DNA of 64,000 nucleotides from Nectonema munidae. Its lineage: Eukaryota > Nematomorpha > Nectonematoida > Nectonematidae. The stretch covers positions 496,001 to 560,000 of the forward strand of contig JAUIRK010000173.1 of assembly GCA_030549495.1 (NCBI GenBank). Direction: 5' to 3'. Numbering within the stretch: position 1 is the first letter of the stretch; each line of letters begins with the position of its first letter. The translations under genes and the position numbers were made by a program. Below are positions 1-12,770 of this stretch, one piece after another. The notes beneath the pieces were generated by a model, which had not been told where the DNA came from, did no database searches, and saw only the letters and a list, made by a program, of their open reading frames with translations.

Positions 1-419
1 GTATGAAATCATGTAAAAACATTTAAAAAAATAGAAATGAGTGAAGAACAGAGTAACATAGAAAAGAAAACCAAAAAAAAAAAAAAAAAAACCTTACGAT
101 TATACTTTGACTTTTTATTATTCTGTGAGAAGTATTAAGAACAATATCAAAACCTTCTTGACTTTTGAGTAGTGGAAGATTAAATCAAAAACCTCGGAAC
201 AGACGCCATTTTCAGAGAGGAGAATAAAAAGTACACAATTAGAAGATCGAACCTCTGATTGATTTTTTAAAATAAAAATAGCTCTGAAAACTAAATTAAT
301 TTCAAAATGCTTTATTATTTTGTAAATAGGAAACTTATTTTAATATAGAGTGATATTTATCATATATTTAAAAAAATCTGTAAACTGAGATTAGATATTA
401 TTTTGTTTTTTCTATCGAA
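1..419. other. AT-rich stretch, no gene seen
   Basis: AT-rich sequence with A-runs near position 70. No open frame, repeat end or RNA signature could be supported. Confidence 0.5.
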
Positions 420-1180
420 TCTAAGTTATGACTTATGAGTCAGCTCTACCGAAACTAGTACATCCTCCCTCTTATTCACCCTACTGAACTTTTCAAAAGT
501 TTTTGATATAACTAATTACAAGAACTTCTTCTATAGAAACTTTTCTGTGTCAGTTTAAGGTCAAATATTTCTCAATAATAGACACCAGTTTGTTTTCTTC
601 AATGATTTCTTATCCAAAATATCTCTAGTTACTCTAGGAGTCCGGGATCTATTCTTAGACCTTTTCTCTTTATTATATATATTAGTAATTTATTCTCTCT
701 TCTCAAAAGTAAATGTTTCATTTATGAGGACAAATTTGCACTTGTTTTAAAATAATGATTTTTTTTATGTTTTATATATAAAATGGATATTTATCCACTG
801 TTTTCGATTTGTGTTTTATGAACTGTTTACACATCATCACTGATGTGAATATAAATACATTACATTTCTTAAAATCTGATAATTTTATGCATGATGTTTC
901 TATTAATAACTCTGTGTTAAGAAAAACTAATATATTTTGTTCCTTAGTTTTTGTCTTTCTCAATATTATTTATGGTCTATGCATATTCAAATCTTTTAAT
1001 TTTTATTAAAAGTTTATATAAAATATAAACTTCCTGTTTATACGGTTTTTTTAGAATGAATAACATTTTCTTTTAAAAAGCAGAACAATTCTTTACTTTG
1101 CTTTTATATACCCTCATTTAAGGTACTGTAAAATCGTCTGGGGATTGTCTGGTTTCACCTACGTGGCGAGGGTCAGAAAG
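420..1180 (+). mobile_element. Decayed LINE reverse transcriptase remnant (CR1/Jockey-like)
   Basis: Several frames on the + strand give pieces of a non-LTR reverse transcriptase in the right order. SKVFDITNY near 490-520 matches the conserved F-D/S-K-A-F-D block. At 640-700, SILRPFLFIIYIS matches the GVPQGSILGPLLF-YIN block. Near 1095-1145, FAFIYPHLRYCKIVWG matches the C-terminal block after the RT domain. Frames change between blocks and there are in-frame stops, so this is a fossil. No endonuclease domain or 3' tail could be recognised. The call rests on motif order rather than on a long alignment. Confidence 0.6.
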
Positions 1181-2369
1181 AGCGGTCCGCCTCGGGTGCA
1201 CATATAAAATTGAGATATTTTAGACCTAAATAGTTATGTAATAATGGTTTGCTTCATTTTTTATTCCAATCCTTAACTATATACTCTTATTAAGTTTTGG
1301 GCGTATTAAAGTGTTATTTGACATTTTAAAGCACTGTATATATGTTACCATTTCACGCTTTTGAATAAGCTTAATAAAATATACAATAATTAGAAAAGAC
1401 AGCCTAATTTGTTCATATAAAAACACATCTACACATGATCCAAACTAATGTTACTATTTATTTTGAAACATTTAATAATAATTTATATTAGAATTTTAAT
1501 TTTTTTCCACAAAATATATTTGATTTCTAAATTTTCTTTTTCTTTTTATATTTGCCCAAGTTTTTCTTTCTTCTGGTAAATCTAAAAAAAGATTTAAAAT
1601 ATAAATGTGATTAAATTTTGATTCCTAAAAGTGTCGTTTTTATTTATACTTAATTTTTAAATTTATCAAAAATTTTTGTTCGCTCTTTTATTTATTTTTT
1701 TATCAGGAACCCACCTCTATTTGAAACCAAAGGATCCAAATAAATAATGTTTCAAACTATTAAATTTTAATTAAATTAAATTTGGATATATTAATTAAAA
1801 ATAATCAACTTTAATTATTGTTTCTAAACTTCGTTCATATTTATTCAATTTTCTATCTAACTTGCAAAATTTTTTTTCTTCCTGGAGAGAGCCCTAGTTA
1901 CTTCTTAAGTTACTTTCTCATGCTTATACTCTTGTATTTTTTAAAGGAGTACCCTATTCAGCACCGAATTTTTAAATATATTTAGAACGATTTTAAACTC
2001 TTAAAAATTCTTAGAACGTGTTTTTTCTGCCAACAATTATCTGTAAAGTTACGAAAATGCACTCCCCCTGGCACACAGGGAATAAATATGTTTAACTAAA
2101 ATTTGTGCATGCAAATTAATTTATTAAGCCAATTTTTTTTTTAAACTATTTCTGAACATTTAATTCTTCTCCTTTATGTTATTGTTGACCATATTTCCAA
2201 AATATTTTAGAAGCAAGTTTCCCCATGTTGGTAAAACAATAAATATAATTTTGGTTTTCCAATAAAATTCATAATACTAAAAAACTAAACTATAAACTTA
2301 TATAAAAGTTGCGTATTATATTATATAATTTAAAATATCTAATTGGTAAACGAAGCCTGACACTAATAC
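1181..2369. other. AT-rich stretch, no gene seen
   Basis: A slightly GC-richer patch at 1139-1200 follows directly on the LINE scrap. The rest is AT-rich with no open frame or repeat boundary that I can support. Confidence 0.4.
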
Positions 2370-4877
2370 ATTCCAAACAGGGGCACTGCATTAAGGCTTA
2401 AGGGAAGTAGCGGCATTGCCCCCCTCCTCTTGGAATTGATACAAAATAAAAAAATGTAAAAAACCTTATACATCTATTAACGATTTAATACCTTAATTAT
2501 ATTATTACTCAGGTGTCAAACTTGCCATTCACCTTGTTCTTTATTTCTGTAATCTGCCTGTTCACTTTATCACGGTGGAGACTAAGCATGCAAACGCAAG
2601 AGAGACGTTTATCACTCATTGTTGGTCTTAACCAACAATGAACTAAATACCTCTTGACTGTACATGATGTTGCAGGCAGAGTTAGTGTAATGACGGTAGC
2701 CTTTCGCACAGGAGGGAACATAGTGGTCTTCAACAGAGGGCGAATATATAAAAATATGGTTTGTTTTTGCCATCAAAATGACCTTGAAGAGACTGAATCA
2801 AATTATCCATTTACGGGGTGTAGATGGTGCCGTGATAATATTCTTGAATAGGGTCTCCTACATCCGGTCGTTGGATCCGGCGTGCTCATATTCGAAGCAT
2901 AATCAATTCTATGCCAATATCTTCACTTTAGGGATGATATCTTCTAAAAATACACGGTCTGCCTAATCCCGGTGATCTTGGAAAGCCTTAATAAACATGC
3001 CAATGTAATCGTGGACTCCCATCATGTCCATGTCGACAGCATGTAGCTGTTGAGTCACTGGCTCCACCATGGCTGAGTACATCGCAATGATTTTAAGACA
3101 AATGAGAAACACTAGTTTCTGATGCACGCCTGAGCTGTTGTGCGCTCTGACGGGTGCTTTGTGACTCATGTTAGCTTGGCTCCAGTTCTAGCTGTGCACA
3201 GATATCACACAAATTTTCTGAAAATATGCTTTTGTATTTGTGCTCCATCTGACAATAGAGGTATATTTGGAACCAGTCTCCTGTGTTTTGGACTGTCACG
3301 AAAAAATCTAATGATAGATTTTATAGTTCCAATCGTATTCCGAAATCTGCAACAGATTTCATATCATAACCACCAAATTAAGTCGATGTGAAGAGCAGTG
3401 AACGAAAACAGCTTTGGGATAATGGTTTCTGATACGAGTCTGTATACGATTTTTTTTCCTGCCAAAGTTGAGCATTCATCATTGCTTTGTGGATGACAGT
3501 ATCTGCAATTGTTGCAGTAACCATCATCTATAGTGGGACAAATCCAAGGAATTCCTCACGTATGATGGCTGTCATTGCGTTTCTCGTGGGTATTTCCAGT
3601 TGTTCGTTGCCTGGTATGTCAGCAGTTTTGTCTGCAATAATAGAAAATCCATATTCATTTGCAGCTTTTACAATAGTCTCTCTTATTACTTCTTCAGTGA
3701 GAACTACACGCTCGATTGTACACGAACTGATATGTACTTCGCATTTCTGTTTGCGCTCTCGATATGATTTTTCAAGACAGTGTAACCTACTTCGATCCTG
3801 AATTGCAGAAGATCACAGAGGCTTCACGATGTACTCTCCTTCTTTTTAATGCAATGTCATGGCTGCAGCAGAACAAAATACTGGATATGATAGAGAAAAG
3901 TTTCTCGCGGTTTTGGTTGACTGCTCGGTCTATCTAGCTCATGATGTTCAGCGTTTTTGCACAGTGATGAGGAAATTGTTGGTATCTTGCAGTCTGCCTT
4001 TGTGACACTAAAAACCCATGTGCTTCCTCGCTCACTCATGAAAGTCTTTGTATTTAACAAAAGGTGTTACGATGAAAGCACCCATTAGACCTTGTTGCAC
4101 TGGTTGAGGGAACAACACACAGTATTTGCACAGAGCACCTTTCAAGTGACCTGAGTTAGCCAGTCATGGGTAATATTAGTTTATACATGGGTGGCGAAAA
4201 CAACGGGAGCTTAGAATCTTTCTTATAATTGTAATCTACTGGTGATGAGTGGGCATATGTGTTCATGAGAACATCATATCTTTCATCATTGGTCAAATGT
4301 TATTTGGTATTGACATAGAAGCCTATGTTCAGAGGATGAGGCAAGTTTTCTGTGGGTGCCTGCTTGTCATGTCCTCTTCTACCCTGCTCTGCTAGTTTAG
4401 CATGCGTCTCCGATGTACTTGGGTCTCTTGATTATTGTCAGAAGCATCAAATTTACGTTTTTTCAAGAATCTCCTGGTATCCATGTTCACAATCCTGAAA
4501 AAATGAAGGGTAAAATTCATTAAAATTGCAACAAGATATATATTTTTTTTTAATTTATTTGTAAGCGCTCAATAGAAATTATTCATTCCCCTAGTATTTT
4601 CCCTCAGTTATACCTATTGGAACATGTTTCTTAGCCCAGATTACAGTTTCGACCGGGGTTTGATAAAAGTTGCCCACAACTTCAAAATAATTTTTAAAAA
4701 TATTTATTAAATATAATTCAATGAAAAAAACAAAAAATAATATTCTGTTAGTTTTAAAATTTTAGAAGTTATGCGCATCTATTATATCCACACCCGTCGG
4801 GGCCAGTGATTGGGCACCTGGGGCAGTATCTTCTCGTGTAGAGTACATTCTATTCATGCACCGTAGCTACGCTACTG
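2370..4877 (-). mobile_element. Decayed hAT DNA transposon (ZMYM1/PRKRIR-like transposase)
   Basis: Read on the minus strand, this holds a broken hAT-superfamily transposase. The N-terminal start MDTRRFLKKRKFD lies at about 4484. A middle fragment (KTFMSERGSTWVFSVTK) lies at 4060-3900, and a fragment with LHAVDMDMMGVHDYIGMFIK at 3070-2990. A C-terminal fragment at 2733-2509 carries the hAT dimerisation motif (TSCTVKRYL, then MSDKRLSCVCML). This layout is that of ZMYM1/THAP0-like hAT proteins. The right end at 4861-4877 reads, in reverse complement, CAGTAGCGTAGCTACGG, a common hAT-type terminus. The left end near 2370-2440 is GC-rich (a CATTGCCCCCC run) but poorly defined. Frames are broken many times, so no protein is made. 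Confidence 0.65.
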
Positions 4878-7490
4878 CATTAGATCGCTCCTCTACAGTG
4901 ATTTCCACATCAATGCCCCTCTTTGTATATTTTCTGCGGACGCTCATGATTCCAGAGTATTACTAATTAGTCTCCTTTAAACTCTTCGACTCCACAATAC
5001 TGGTTTCAATAATCAGGCGTAAAGGGTTAATAAATGAGAAACGAAAGTCTTTCATAAGATATTTATAGATGAGTATCTCCTTTTTTGATTACAAATTTAT
5101 TGTTGAGGTCCTTTGAAATAATGTGCTAATAAAATATACTAAATATTATGCCATAGGTAAAATGTATCTTATGAATATTAAAAGAAAAGTTTGAAAATGT
5201 GTCGAAACTTATACGGTTATAGTTTTGTATTACGTTCTATTTGTATAAAATTTATTATTTTTATACATAGTACAACTTAAAATACCTTTAATGATAAATG
5301 ACCATATTTATGTAAAATTAAATTACTTTGTTTTTTTTATTGAAGTTTCATTTAAACCAGTATACCTTTGAAATATTAAAATTGTCAAACTTCATAACTA
5401 TAACTTTTTTGTTAAAAACAAATTTCAAAATTTTATTAAAAGAACAAAAGATGATTTTATTGATCTAATGTAGAATAGACTTTTATTGACCTAAAAAATT
5501 CTCAAATTAATGCCAAACTTATTAAAAACAAACATGAACTCTTATTGACTTTACTTACCCTAGTAAATTTCAATCTTATATAGTTTAAGAAAGATCGTTT
5601 TTCTTAGAATTAAAATTCATTTTATAACCTAATAAAAAATTGACTTTTTGATTTTATTAATAAAATTAATATTACCTAAAATTTATTTCTGGGACGTTTT
5701 TTCAGTGCAAACAAAATTGCACTTACTTTCACGGGTCTTTGTTAAAAGATAATGGAGGCATACTTTGAGTTTTATATAACCCTTATTGTTTATGAGGAGA
5801 AAAACGACGAATTGTCTGATGTTTAGCAATGAAGTAAAAATTAAAAATGTCATCATTTCCAACTGTCTGGAATTAAAGAAACAACTTAATCATGATAAGC
5901 GCATACTCAACTTAATCAAGACATCTTTCCTTTTGTCACCAATTTCAGTAATTGAAATAAAAACGCACGTGGGCACTTTCAATTAAGTAGGTCTGTCATA
6001 AAAATACCATCACATGCGTAATAATACTCAAGGCTGAAATTTGCTCTTAGAAACACTTTATTTCATCACATTTTACTAATGTGCAAGGCTGTGAACTTGC
6101 TCTTAGAAAGCATTTTATTGAATTCTATTAATTAGGTAAGTTTTATACACTCAAACACATATAAATGCAACACTTTTTCGTAATGTAATTGTTCCTTTTA
6201 CTTCAAGAAATTATCTTCGCTTTTTGGATAACAAATTCTACATGTAAGTCTGCCTGCGTGTATTTGTTTTGCTGGATAGAGCGTCGGTGTCGAAGTGTCA
6301 ATATCATAATAGCTCTTGAGAAAAGCCTTGGTGTTCAATAGCGTATCAACTTCTTCGATGTTACGAATTAAGTGTTCTTACGTGCCATACCCCTTTCATC
6401 AACTCAATTTAGTCGACTTTTACATATTTCCAATTGAGCATGTTTGTTAACTTTTGTAAAAGTATTTCAAACAACGCTTTTTTGGTTTCCCCTCTAAAGA
6501 TTACTTTATTGGATGACCTTGAAATTAAATCTATATTTCTAACATCAGTAACAAGCTGTTGAAACGCGTTTTTGAGTCTAAAATGGCGATTTTCTCACAT
6601 CCAAGTTATGATTTGAAATATTTTTTTTAATTTAATTTTTAAACGAGATTTTCTGATTACGGAGTTGTTCGGTATCGGATTATTTTTGAGTATTAATCTT
6701 TGTACTAATTTTTAAATTAGTACAAATTAATCTTTGTATTAATTTTTGAGTACTAATTCACTTGTTAGTTTCCAATTTTTACCTATACTCAAAAGTGTAA
6801 TCGCTTGTACCATATTTCAAGATCGTTTGTGAATGTCGATTGTCATTGAAAGATGTCCTGAATCTTACACTCTTCTGCGTTATAATGAAGCGCAAAATGC
6901 TTGATCTATTTTCTTCAATACAATTTATTAAAATGTTTTATTGGTTTGCATTTGTAGTTTTGTCTTGATAGAGATTTTCAATTTATCGTCTATAACCTTT
7001 TTATACAAACCCAAAAATAGCATTCAAAAACTAAATTTAAACCCTCGAATCTAAGCATGTAATGACTAATGACTATAATAGTAAATGATGCCTATAAAGT
7101 TTGCTGATTCATCTTTTAAATAGGCGCATTAATGTTGATTGTGTGATACGTCTAGTGTTGTTGTGATTGAAGGGTGGAACGGTTTTTGTGCTTAAATGCT
7201 TTTGCAGTGTTTCTAGTGCTCTTTTGGTTGAATTTCCTTTTTTGAAGCCGTGGTGAGTCCTCTTATGTTTTTGTATATTTTTTTTATTATTTTTCCAGTA
7301 ATATTGCAATTGGAAAGAGTAGTAAAATAGTTTATATGATGTGCCTGTATTTTTTTTATCTTTGCGAGGTTTATGCATAGGTGTTATGTTTGAAAATGTT
7401 CATATGTATGGATATGGAATTACATTTGTATTGACAGGCAAATTAAAGATACGTGTTAGTAGAGATAGCCATGGGACCTAAGTGTTTGCG
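4878..7490. other. AT-rich intergenic stretch; lone piggyBac-type end
   Basis: No gene is recognised. At 5017-5031 the sequence GGCGTAAAGGG followed by TTAA looks like one end of a piggyBac-type element, but no partner end was found. The short open frames here (for example 5786-5986) show no recognisable domain and have the base composition of noncoding DNA. Confidence 0.4.
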
Positions 7491-7507
7491 GTGTATCAGG
7501 CCCGTCG

Positions 7508-7545
7508 ATAAGGAGGGGGAAGGGGCAATAATTTGTCGATGTTGA
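7508..7545. repeat. Possible transposon terminus
   Basis: A GC-rich island (CAGGCCCGTCGATAAGG followed by G-rich bases) stands out in AT-rich DNA. It resembles the GGCCCGTCG-type ends of cut-and-paste elements. No partner terminus or target-site duplication was found. Confidence 0.3.
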
Positions 7546-8839
7546 AAGTTTACTACAAAATACTCGTTACCAATTTAGGTACATACTAGCTACATTATTG
7601 ATTTTAACAAGCTAGTATGATGTACATTATGTATCTTAATCAGAGAACCTCATTGTAGCTAATAAAATTTTATTTGATAAAATTATACTCTAACAGAAGA
7701 TTACTAGAAGAATTTTAGACACCCTACTAAAATAGATTTCGAGCTTTACTATGATCAATTATCAATGTCATAGAGATACCAGAAGTGCTATTTGTTACTT
7801 CATAATCTAAGCCCTTCTTTTAAACTCCTTGTTACCTTTTTGTAATTTAAAAATGTGTTTGTGCCTTTACTTTTCTGAGTGAGAACACGTTGTTTTAAGT
7901 TTGGTATATAAATAGCAGCCATGTGTTTTAAGAGACCACTTAAGCAACCACTAAAGGGGTCCTTGTAATGACGATTTATTAGGATTCATTGAAAATCGTC
8001 GTTATTTGCAAGTTTCACTGTGTAGCTGTTTTTCATGTGGCTAACGCTTGAACTCATTTCAATTAAAATACTTAACCAAGTATTGGTATGATTCTTCGGC
8101 AAAGACGTCCTTCTTTTTGGCAAAAAGTTGCACGTTTTGAGAAGTTGGCAGAGTAATTATTGCGACATCGATTATAAAAATAGTTTTATTCATAATTATT
8201 AGATTAAAAAATAAATTTTGTTGTCACTCTCCTTAGTGCCCAACGTTGCCAAAACGCAACATAAAAGATCTAGCATTTTGGCCTAATATTGTGTTTTTGC
8301 AACTCATTGAAAAAAGGCGGAAAATTCAATAAAATTGAAGAATTAACTTTTATTACTCAAATACCTTGTAAAGGAACAACAAAACTGAGTAGAAAGTTTT
8401 TGAAAAAAAATTTTAAACCGAATACTTTTGAAAAATAATAATTCAGGAGCTTAGTTTGGCTTAGATAAAAAGATTATAGACAATAATTTGAAAATCTATA
8501 AGACAATGCAAGAAACACACTAAAACAATATAAATCAATAAAACATTTTGCGTTGCAACATAAAGCATAAGCGCGTTAGATTCATGACATCCTTCAATGA
8601 CCATCTAAAATCGGCATTCACAAATAACCTTGAAATATGGTACATGTCATCACTCTTAACATCAGTTATAAATAATCAGTATTTCCCAAAGTTTATCCAC
8701 ATCCGACCCCTTCTCGAGAAGCTAAATGCCCCGGACCCCTTGCTATAAACAGCGTGATTAATACTTTTATTTTCTGTTGAGGAAAAGGAAAGAAACATTT
8801 AAACTAAAATTTTTTAGGAAGTTTCAACAGGTATTTAAC
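7546..8839. other. AT-rich stretch, no gene seen
   Basis: Only short open frames without recognisable domains. No repeats or RNA features can be supported. Confidence 0.4.
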
Positions 8840-8843
8840 TGAA

Positions 8844-9074
8844 TTAGTGCGATATCTGCAGTTGTACTTGAGCAGCAAGCTTTAAAATTAATGGCATAAT
8901 GTTTGTTGGATCATGTCTCATACTATCTACAACACGCGATCTGTCTCTATTACTTGTTTTTGAATTGATAAGAGTTGAAAACCCTTCCTCACACTTGTAG
9001 GTAGAAGCAAGTGGAATAAAAGGACACACAACTATTGTCATGCTGACTTGACTTGGACAAAGTTGCAGTCGCAA
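8844..9074 (-). mobile_element. hAT transposase C-terminal remnant
   Basis: A 76-codon minus-strand frame contains LASTYKCEEGFSTLINSKTS followed by NRDRSRVVDSMRHD and a Leu/Ile-rich tail. This matches the hAT C-terminal dimerisation block of ZBED5/SCAND3-type transposases (typically LASTYLCE-GFSTL--IKTKYRSRL, then DLR). Nothing upstream on the same strand could be assigned to the rest of a transposase, so this is a truncated fragment. It lies just upstream of, and antisense to, the coiled-coil gene starting at 9172. Confidence 0.7.
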
Positions 9075-9171
9075 AATTACAAATTCCCAAAATATTTTTC
9101 CGACTCTACAACCATGGTTCTGCTCATTTTATCTAATTTTTGTGGTATTTTTTAGTTACCTTAAAGTTGTA

Positions 9172-10134
9172 ATGGAAGCAGATTCTCTAGAAATTCTGAG
9201 CAACCCTTTATCTGACGGTTTGTGCACGGAAGGCATAGAAGCGCTTTCTACTCAAATGAATACTGAAGCGTTTCGTGATGCCTCTACAAGAGATTCCCTA
9301 TATGCCAGATTTGATCCTCTATATAACTCGGATGCAAACAACTACATTCCAGAAAACAAACTTCTAACTTCCCACAATAACTCAAATGATCAGGTCTTCA
9401 AAAATTTGATACAAAGTCCGCCTTTTAGTAATTCTTCTGAGCAGACATCTTTTAGAAAAAATGAAGCAAGTCATTCCAAAGAATCTACTCATTCTCCTCA
9501 ATTTAATCTATCTCCTTCTTCTTTCAATCTCAATGACACTCTACGCAAGCCCAATGAAACAAATCTAGACTCCACACTCTCAAAATTTAGTTCTAAACAA
9601 AATGAAGAAATTTCTGATACAGAGTATTATCAATTTCAAAACAAATTAATGTCATTTATAGATAACGTGAAAAAATTATCCGATGATTCAATCACTGATA
9701 CCTCGGAGATAAAGAAAGTACTCGACAAAAAGAAAAAGACAAAAAAAAATGTATTCTACGTTTTTGATGATAACAAAAGCATCAAGAAGTGCTCCGACAG
9801 TATACAAGAAAGGTGTGAAAGGGTAATCTCATCCAATTTACAATTAGAAGAAGAAAGGCTGGGCTTAATCACTAAAAGTGAAGAACTATACACCAAGCTT
9901 TCCTTACTGGATAAAAGAATAGAGGAGTTGAAAATTGAGGAGAAGAAAATTGAAAGTGAGTCCGCAGAAGCCGGATCAAAATTCAAACAAGAAACAGCAT
10001 CTATTGAATTGCGAAAGAAATTCCTCAGTATGGAAATAGAGCAGAAGAAAACCGAAGGTTATCAACTGGAGGAACTCGTATCTTCCATCCTCTGCTCTAC
10101 CAACGATAAAAGTAAAATTTCAACAAAAATATGA
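9172..10134 (+). CDS. Coiled-coil protein, possibly TACC-like (320 aa)
   Basis: This is the longest clean host-like frame in the window. The frame is open from 9142, but its first codons are not ATG and cover a pyrimidine tract ending TTTTTTAG at 9155, which looks like a 3' splice site. The first ATG, at 9172, is therefore the probable start. Residues about 1-190 are Ser/Asn-rich and look disordered. They include DSLYARFDPLY at about 35-45. Residues about 220-305 are a charged, heptad-like coiled coil (LQLEEERLGLITKSEELY onward), and the chain ends LEELVSSILCSTND. Weak similarity of the last 40 residues to the end of the TACC domain, plus the FDPL motif, suggests a short TACC-like centrosomal or microtubule protein. 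The coiled coil is much shorter than the ~200-residue TACC domain, so an unrelated coiled-coil protein is equally possible. That a protein is encoded is much surer than its family. Confidence 0.55.
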   Translation: MEADSLEILSNPLSDGLCTEGIEALSTQMNTEAFRDASTRDSLYARFDPLYNSDANNYIPENKLLTSHNNSNDQVFKNLIQSPPFSNSSEQTSFRKNEASHSKESTHSPQFNLSPSSFNLNDTLRKPNETNLDSTLSKFSSKQNEEISDTEYYQFQNKLMSFIDNVKKLSDDSITDTSEIKKVLDKKKKTKKNVFYVFDDNKSIKKCSDSIQERCERVISSNLQLEEERLGLITKSEELYTKLSLLDKRIEELKIEEKKIESESAEAGSKFKQETASIELRKKFLSMEIEQKKTEGYQLEELVSSILCSTNDKSKISTKI

Positions 10135-11089
10135 AAAGTATGGATGATAAGAAGATATTTCATCCAGTTAGAGAAATGATGACCTTATGTATCTCTTATA
10201 AAAGTGTAGCTAATTTAAAGGAAATTTTTTTTACATAAATTTGTTAATTGAATTCATAATATCAATACAATTTGTTCTCCTATTAGTTTCTCGCTTCGCT
10301 TGAAACACGCGATCATTAAGGTTTATTTATAGAATCATTGGAGGGATGGAAATGCCAAATATTCCTTTCACGCATTGAACGTGTATTGATCAGTTCATGT
10401 GGATCATTGAACGCGTATGGATAATTTAGCGACACTAAATTTCTGCTTCCAGTATAAAAGGGATTTTTAATCGATAATAGTATACATCGTATAGGAGTAT
10501 TATTCAAGAAGGTGTTCTATGAAATCCGTGTTCTCAGCAAATTTTTTAAAAGGTATTTTATCTATAAAGATATAAATTGTAACAGAATATTTATCTTAAA
10601 AAGTTTTTCAAAGATCATTTGAAAGCTTATCGTTTGCTGTATACGCTAGAATCATTTATTTTTGCCAAAACTTTTTAATTTTTTTGATAACTGGACTTTA
10701 CTTTGAAAAATTTGCTCTAAATTTTGGTAAAAAAAAAAGTTAGCACTTAAGCATAATGTGAAGATTTAAACAAATTTTTTTTATTAAAAATGGCATCATT
10801 GGAAAGCTATACTCTCTGTGCTGAACATAGGCTTGGTTTTACAAAAAAATATGTTTTCCTTCTTGCAAAATCTGCTTTTATGTGAGGTCAGTCAACTTTT
10901 ATCTAGTTCCAAAAATATCAATAATTAACGTCATGAGTTTATATACTTTTTTTCAATATTTCATATAACAAAGGTAGAATATAGTTTTTACCATTTTAAA
11001 ATGTCATAGTTAAAGAAAACTCGAAAATAAATATATATATTTTACTTTTTAGGGGTCAGTATAGGTAACTATAATATTTTTCTAATAAA
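10135..11089. other. Intergenic, no gene; short GC-rich repeat-like patch
   Basis: At 10286-10312 the motif TCTCGCTTCGCTTGAAACAC resembles the start of the minisatellite block at 53322. At 10370-10420 two near copies of a CATTGAACGYGTAT motif occur. Nothing else is recognisable. Confidence 0.35.
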
Positions 11090-11094
11090 TTTTA

Positions 11095-11590
11095 AATTAC
11101 TTTTTGAAGTGAAAAATGTCGATCGAATCTAAAAGTTGTGTTGATTAATCGTAGCTTACCTTTATACCCAATCAATTTTTATTCATTTTAGATACCACCT
11201 TTTTTATTTTTAACGAAGGGCATTCGTTATATTTATACCGACAATGTGCGAAGAATAAATCACATTCCTCTGCTCTCACGCTTGCTATTGATTCTAGCGC
11301 ATAACTATCAGAAGAAAGAACACATGTTGCATTTCGCGTTTGTGAATTCTTATCTCGCATACGCTTCACCACATCTTTAGCACGCGTGTGTGGTTTATTT
11401 TATCGGGTTAGTAGTGTACGCTTAGTTTATTTGTTCTTAGCGTAAATTTTAGTCAAATATTAAAACGCTTATAACTCACATTTTTCAACCAAATGTATCA
11501 TGCTATGTACCAAATTAAAGCATTTTTATGCGCTTTCAGAATACATTACTTATATCACAAGTACTGAAGAAATACCATTTTACTGTTTTT
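11095..11590. repeat. Dispersed/tandem repeat copy 1 (1.18 kb offset)
   Basis: This matches 12240-12770 at a constant offset of about 1,181 bases. Flanks differ by scattered substitutions and small indels, but 11342-11553 is identical base for base to 12523-12734 (212 bp). Shorter partial copies of its left part occur near 11840-11910, and of its middle near 12770-12830. No open frame or transposon end was found. Confidence 0.8.
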
Positions 11591-12239
11591 ATTTTCCATG
11601 GGCTTCATACCATTAATTAGCAGATAAGGGATGCATTTTAAACTAAAGCCTCTTTCATTAGGACAAATTTTTACCTATATTATGTGACAATTTCCAGCAC
11701 AATTTAAAGCGACTCTACTCTCAGAATCTAAATTTATTTCTAGATTTTTATAAAATAGTATTAGTTTTTCCTTTTTTTTATTATAAATTAACCTTCGTTT
11801 TTTTTATTGGTCAGTATAATGTTTATCTAATAAATTTAAAATTATTTTTGAAGTGAAAAATGTAGATCGAATGTACAAGTTTTGTTGGATAATCGTAGTC
11901 CACTATTTATTTTTAGATTTTTATAAAATCATTTTAGTTTTTGGTTTTTTATAAATTAACATTAGTTTTTTACTTCTTTTGATTTAATAATCCAAAATTT
12001 AAGTGCGGTTTTGATTTACACTTTGATTCGAAAAAAATATGTTTTGGATAAATATTATTTTTATTATTGTTTACTTCATATAAATTTCTAAAGAGAAGAT
12101 AAATAGATCAAAATATGTGTTTTAATCAATTTTTCTCAATAAGTAATCTCATGAATTTATTTTTTTTTCACGTGTATTAATAAGTTTTTCTCAATAAGTA
12201 ATCTCATGAATTTATTTTTTTTCACTATAATCCTAAATT

Positions 12240-12770
12240 TATTTCTATATTTTTATAAAATAATTATAATTTTCGAATCTAACACGTGTGCGCATGCATC
12301 CACATTGAAGAAATAATGAGTTTTGTTGGATAATCATAGTCTACTTTTATTTAGTTTAGATACAACCTTTCTAATTTTTAACGAAGGGCACTCGTTATTT
12401 TTATACCGACAGTGTGCGAAGAATAAATCACATTATTGATTCTAAAACGATTGTTATTGATTTTAGCGGTTAACTATGCGAAGAAAGATTAACACATGTT
12501 GCATTACGCGTTTGTGAGCGCAGTGAATTCTTATCTCGCATACGCTTCACCACATCTTTAGCACGCGTGTGTGGTTTATTTTATCGGGTTAGTAGTGTAC
12601 GCTTAGTTTATTTGTTCTTAGCGTAAATTTTAGTCAAATATTAAAACGCTTATAACTCACATTTTTCAACCAAATGTATCATGCTATGTACCAAATTAAA
12701 GCATTTTTATGCGCTTTCAGAATACATTACTTATGTTATAAGTAGTTGAGAAATACCATTTTACTGTTTT
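12240..12770. repeat. Dispersed/tandem repeat copy 2
   Basis: This is the partner of 11095-11590. The 212-bp core is identical, while a 9-bp insertion sits just before it (GAGCGCAGTG context near 12516-12524) and both flanks are diverged. Between the copies (11600-12240) lie short direct repeats, including two copies of a TCTCAATAAGTAATCTCATG motif near 12132 and 12187. Confidence 0.8.

Noticed and set aside
3140-3801. Plus-strand open frames over the first hAT
   Set aside because: The protein similarity is on the minus strand; these are shadows.
7109-7378. 89-codon minus-strand frame rich in Lys and Asn
   Set aside because: Composition is that of translated AT-rich DNA, with no domain and no splice or poly(A) context.
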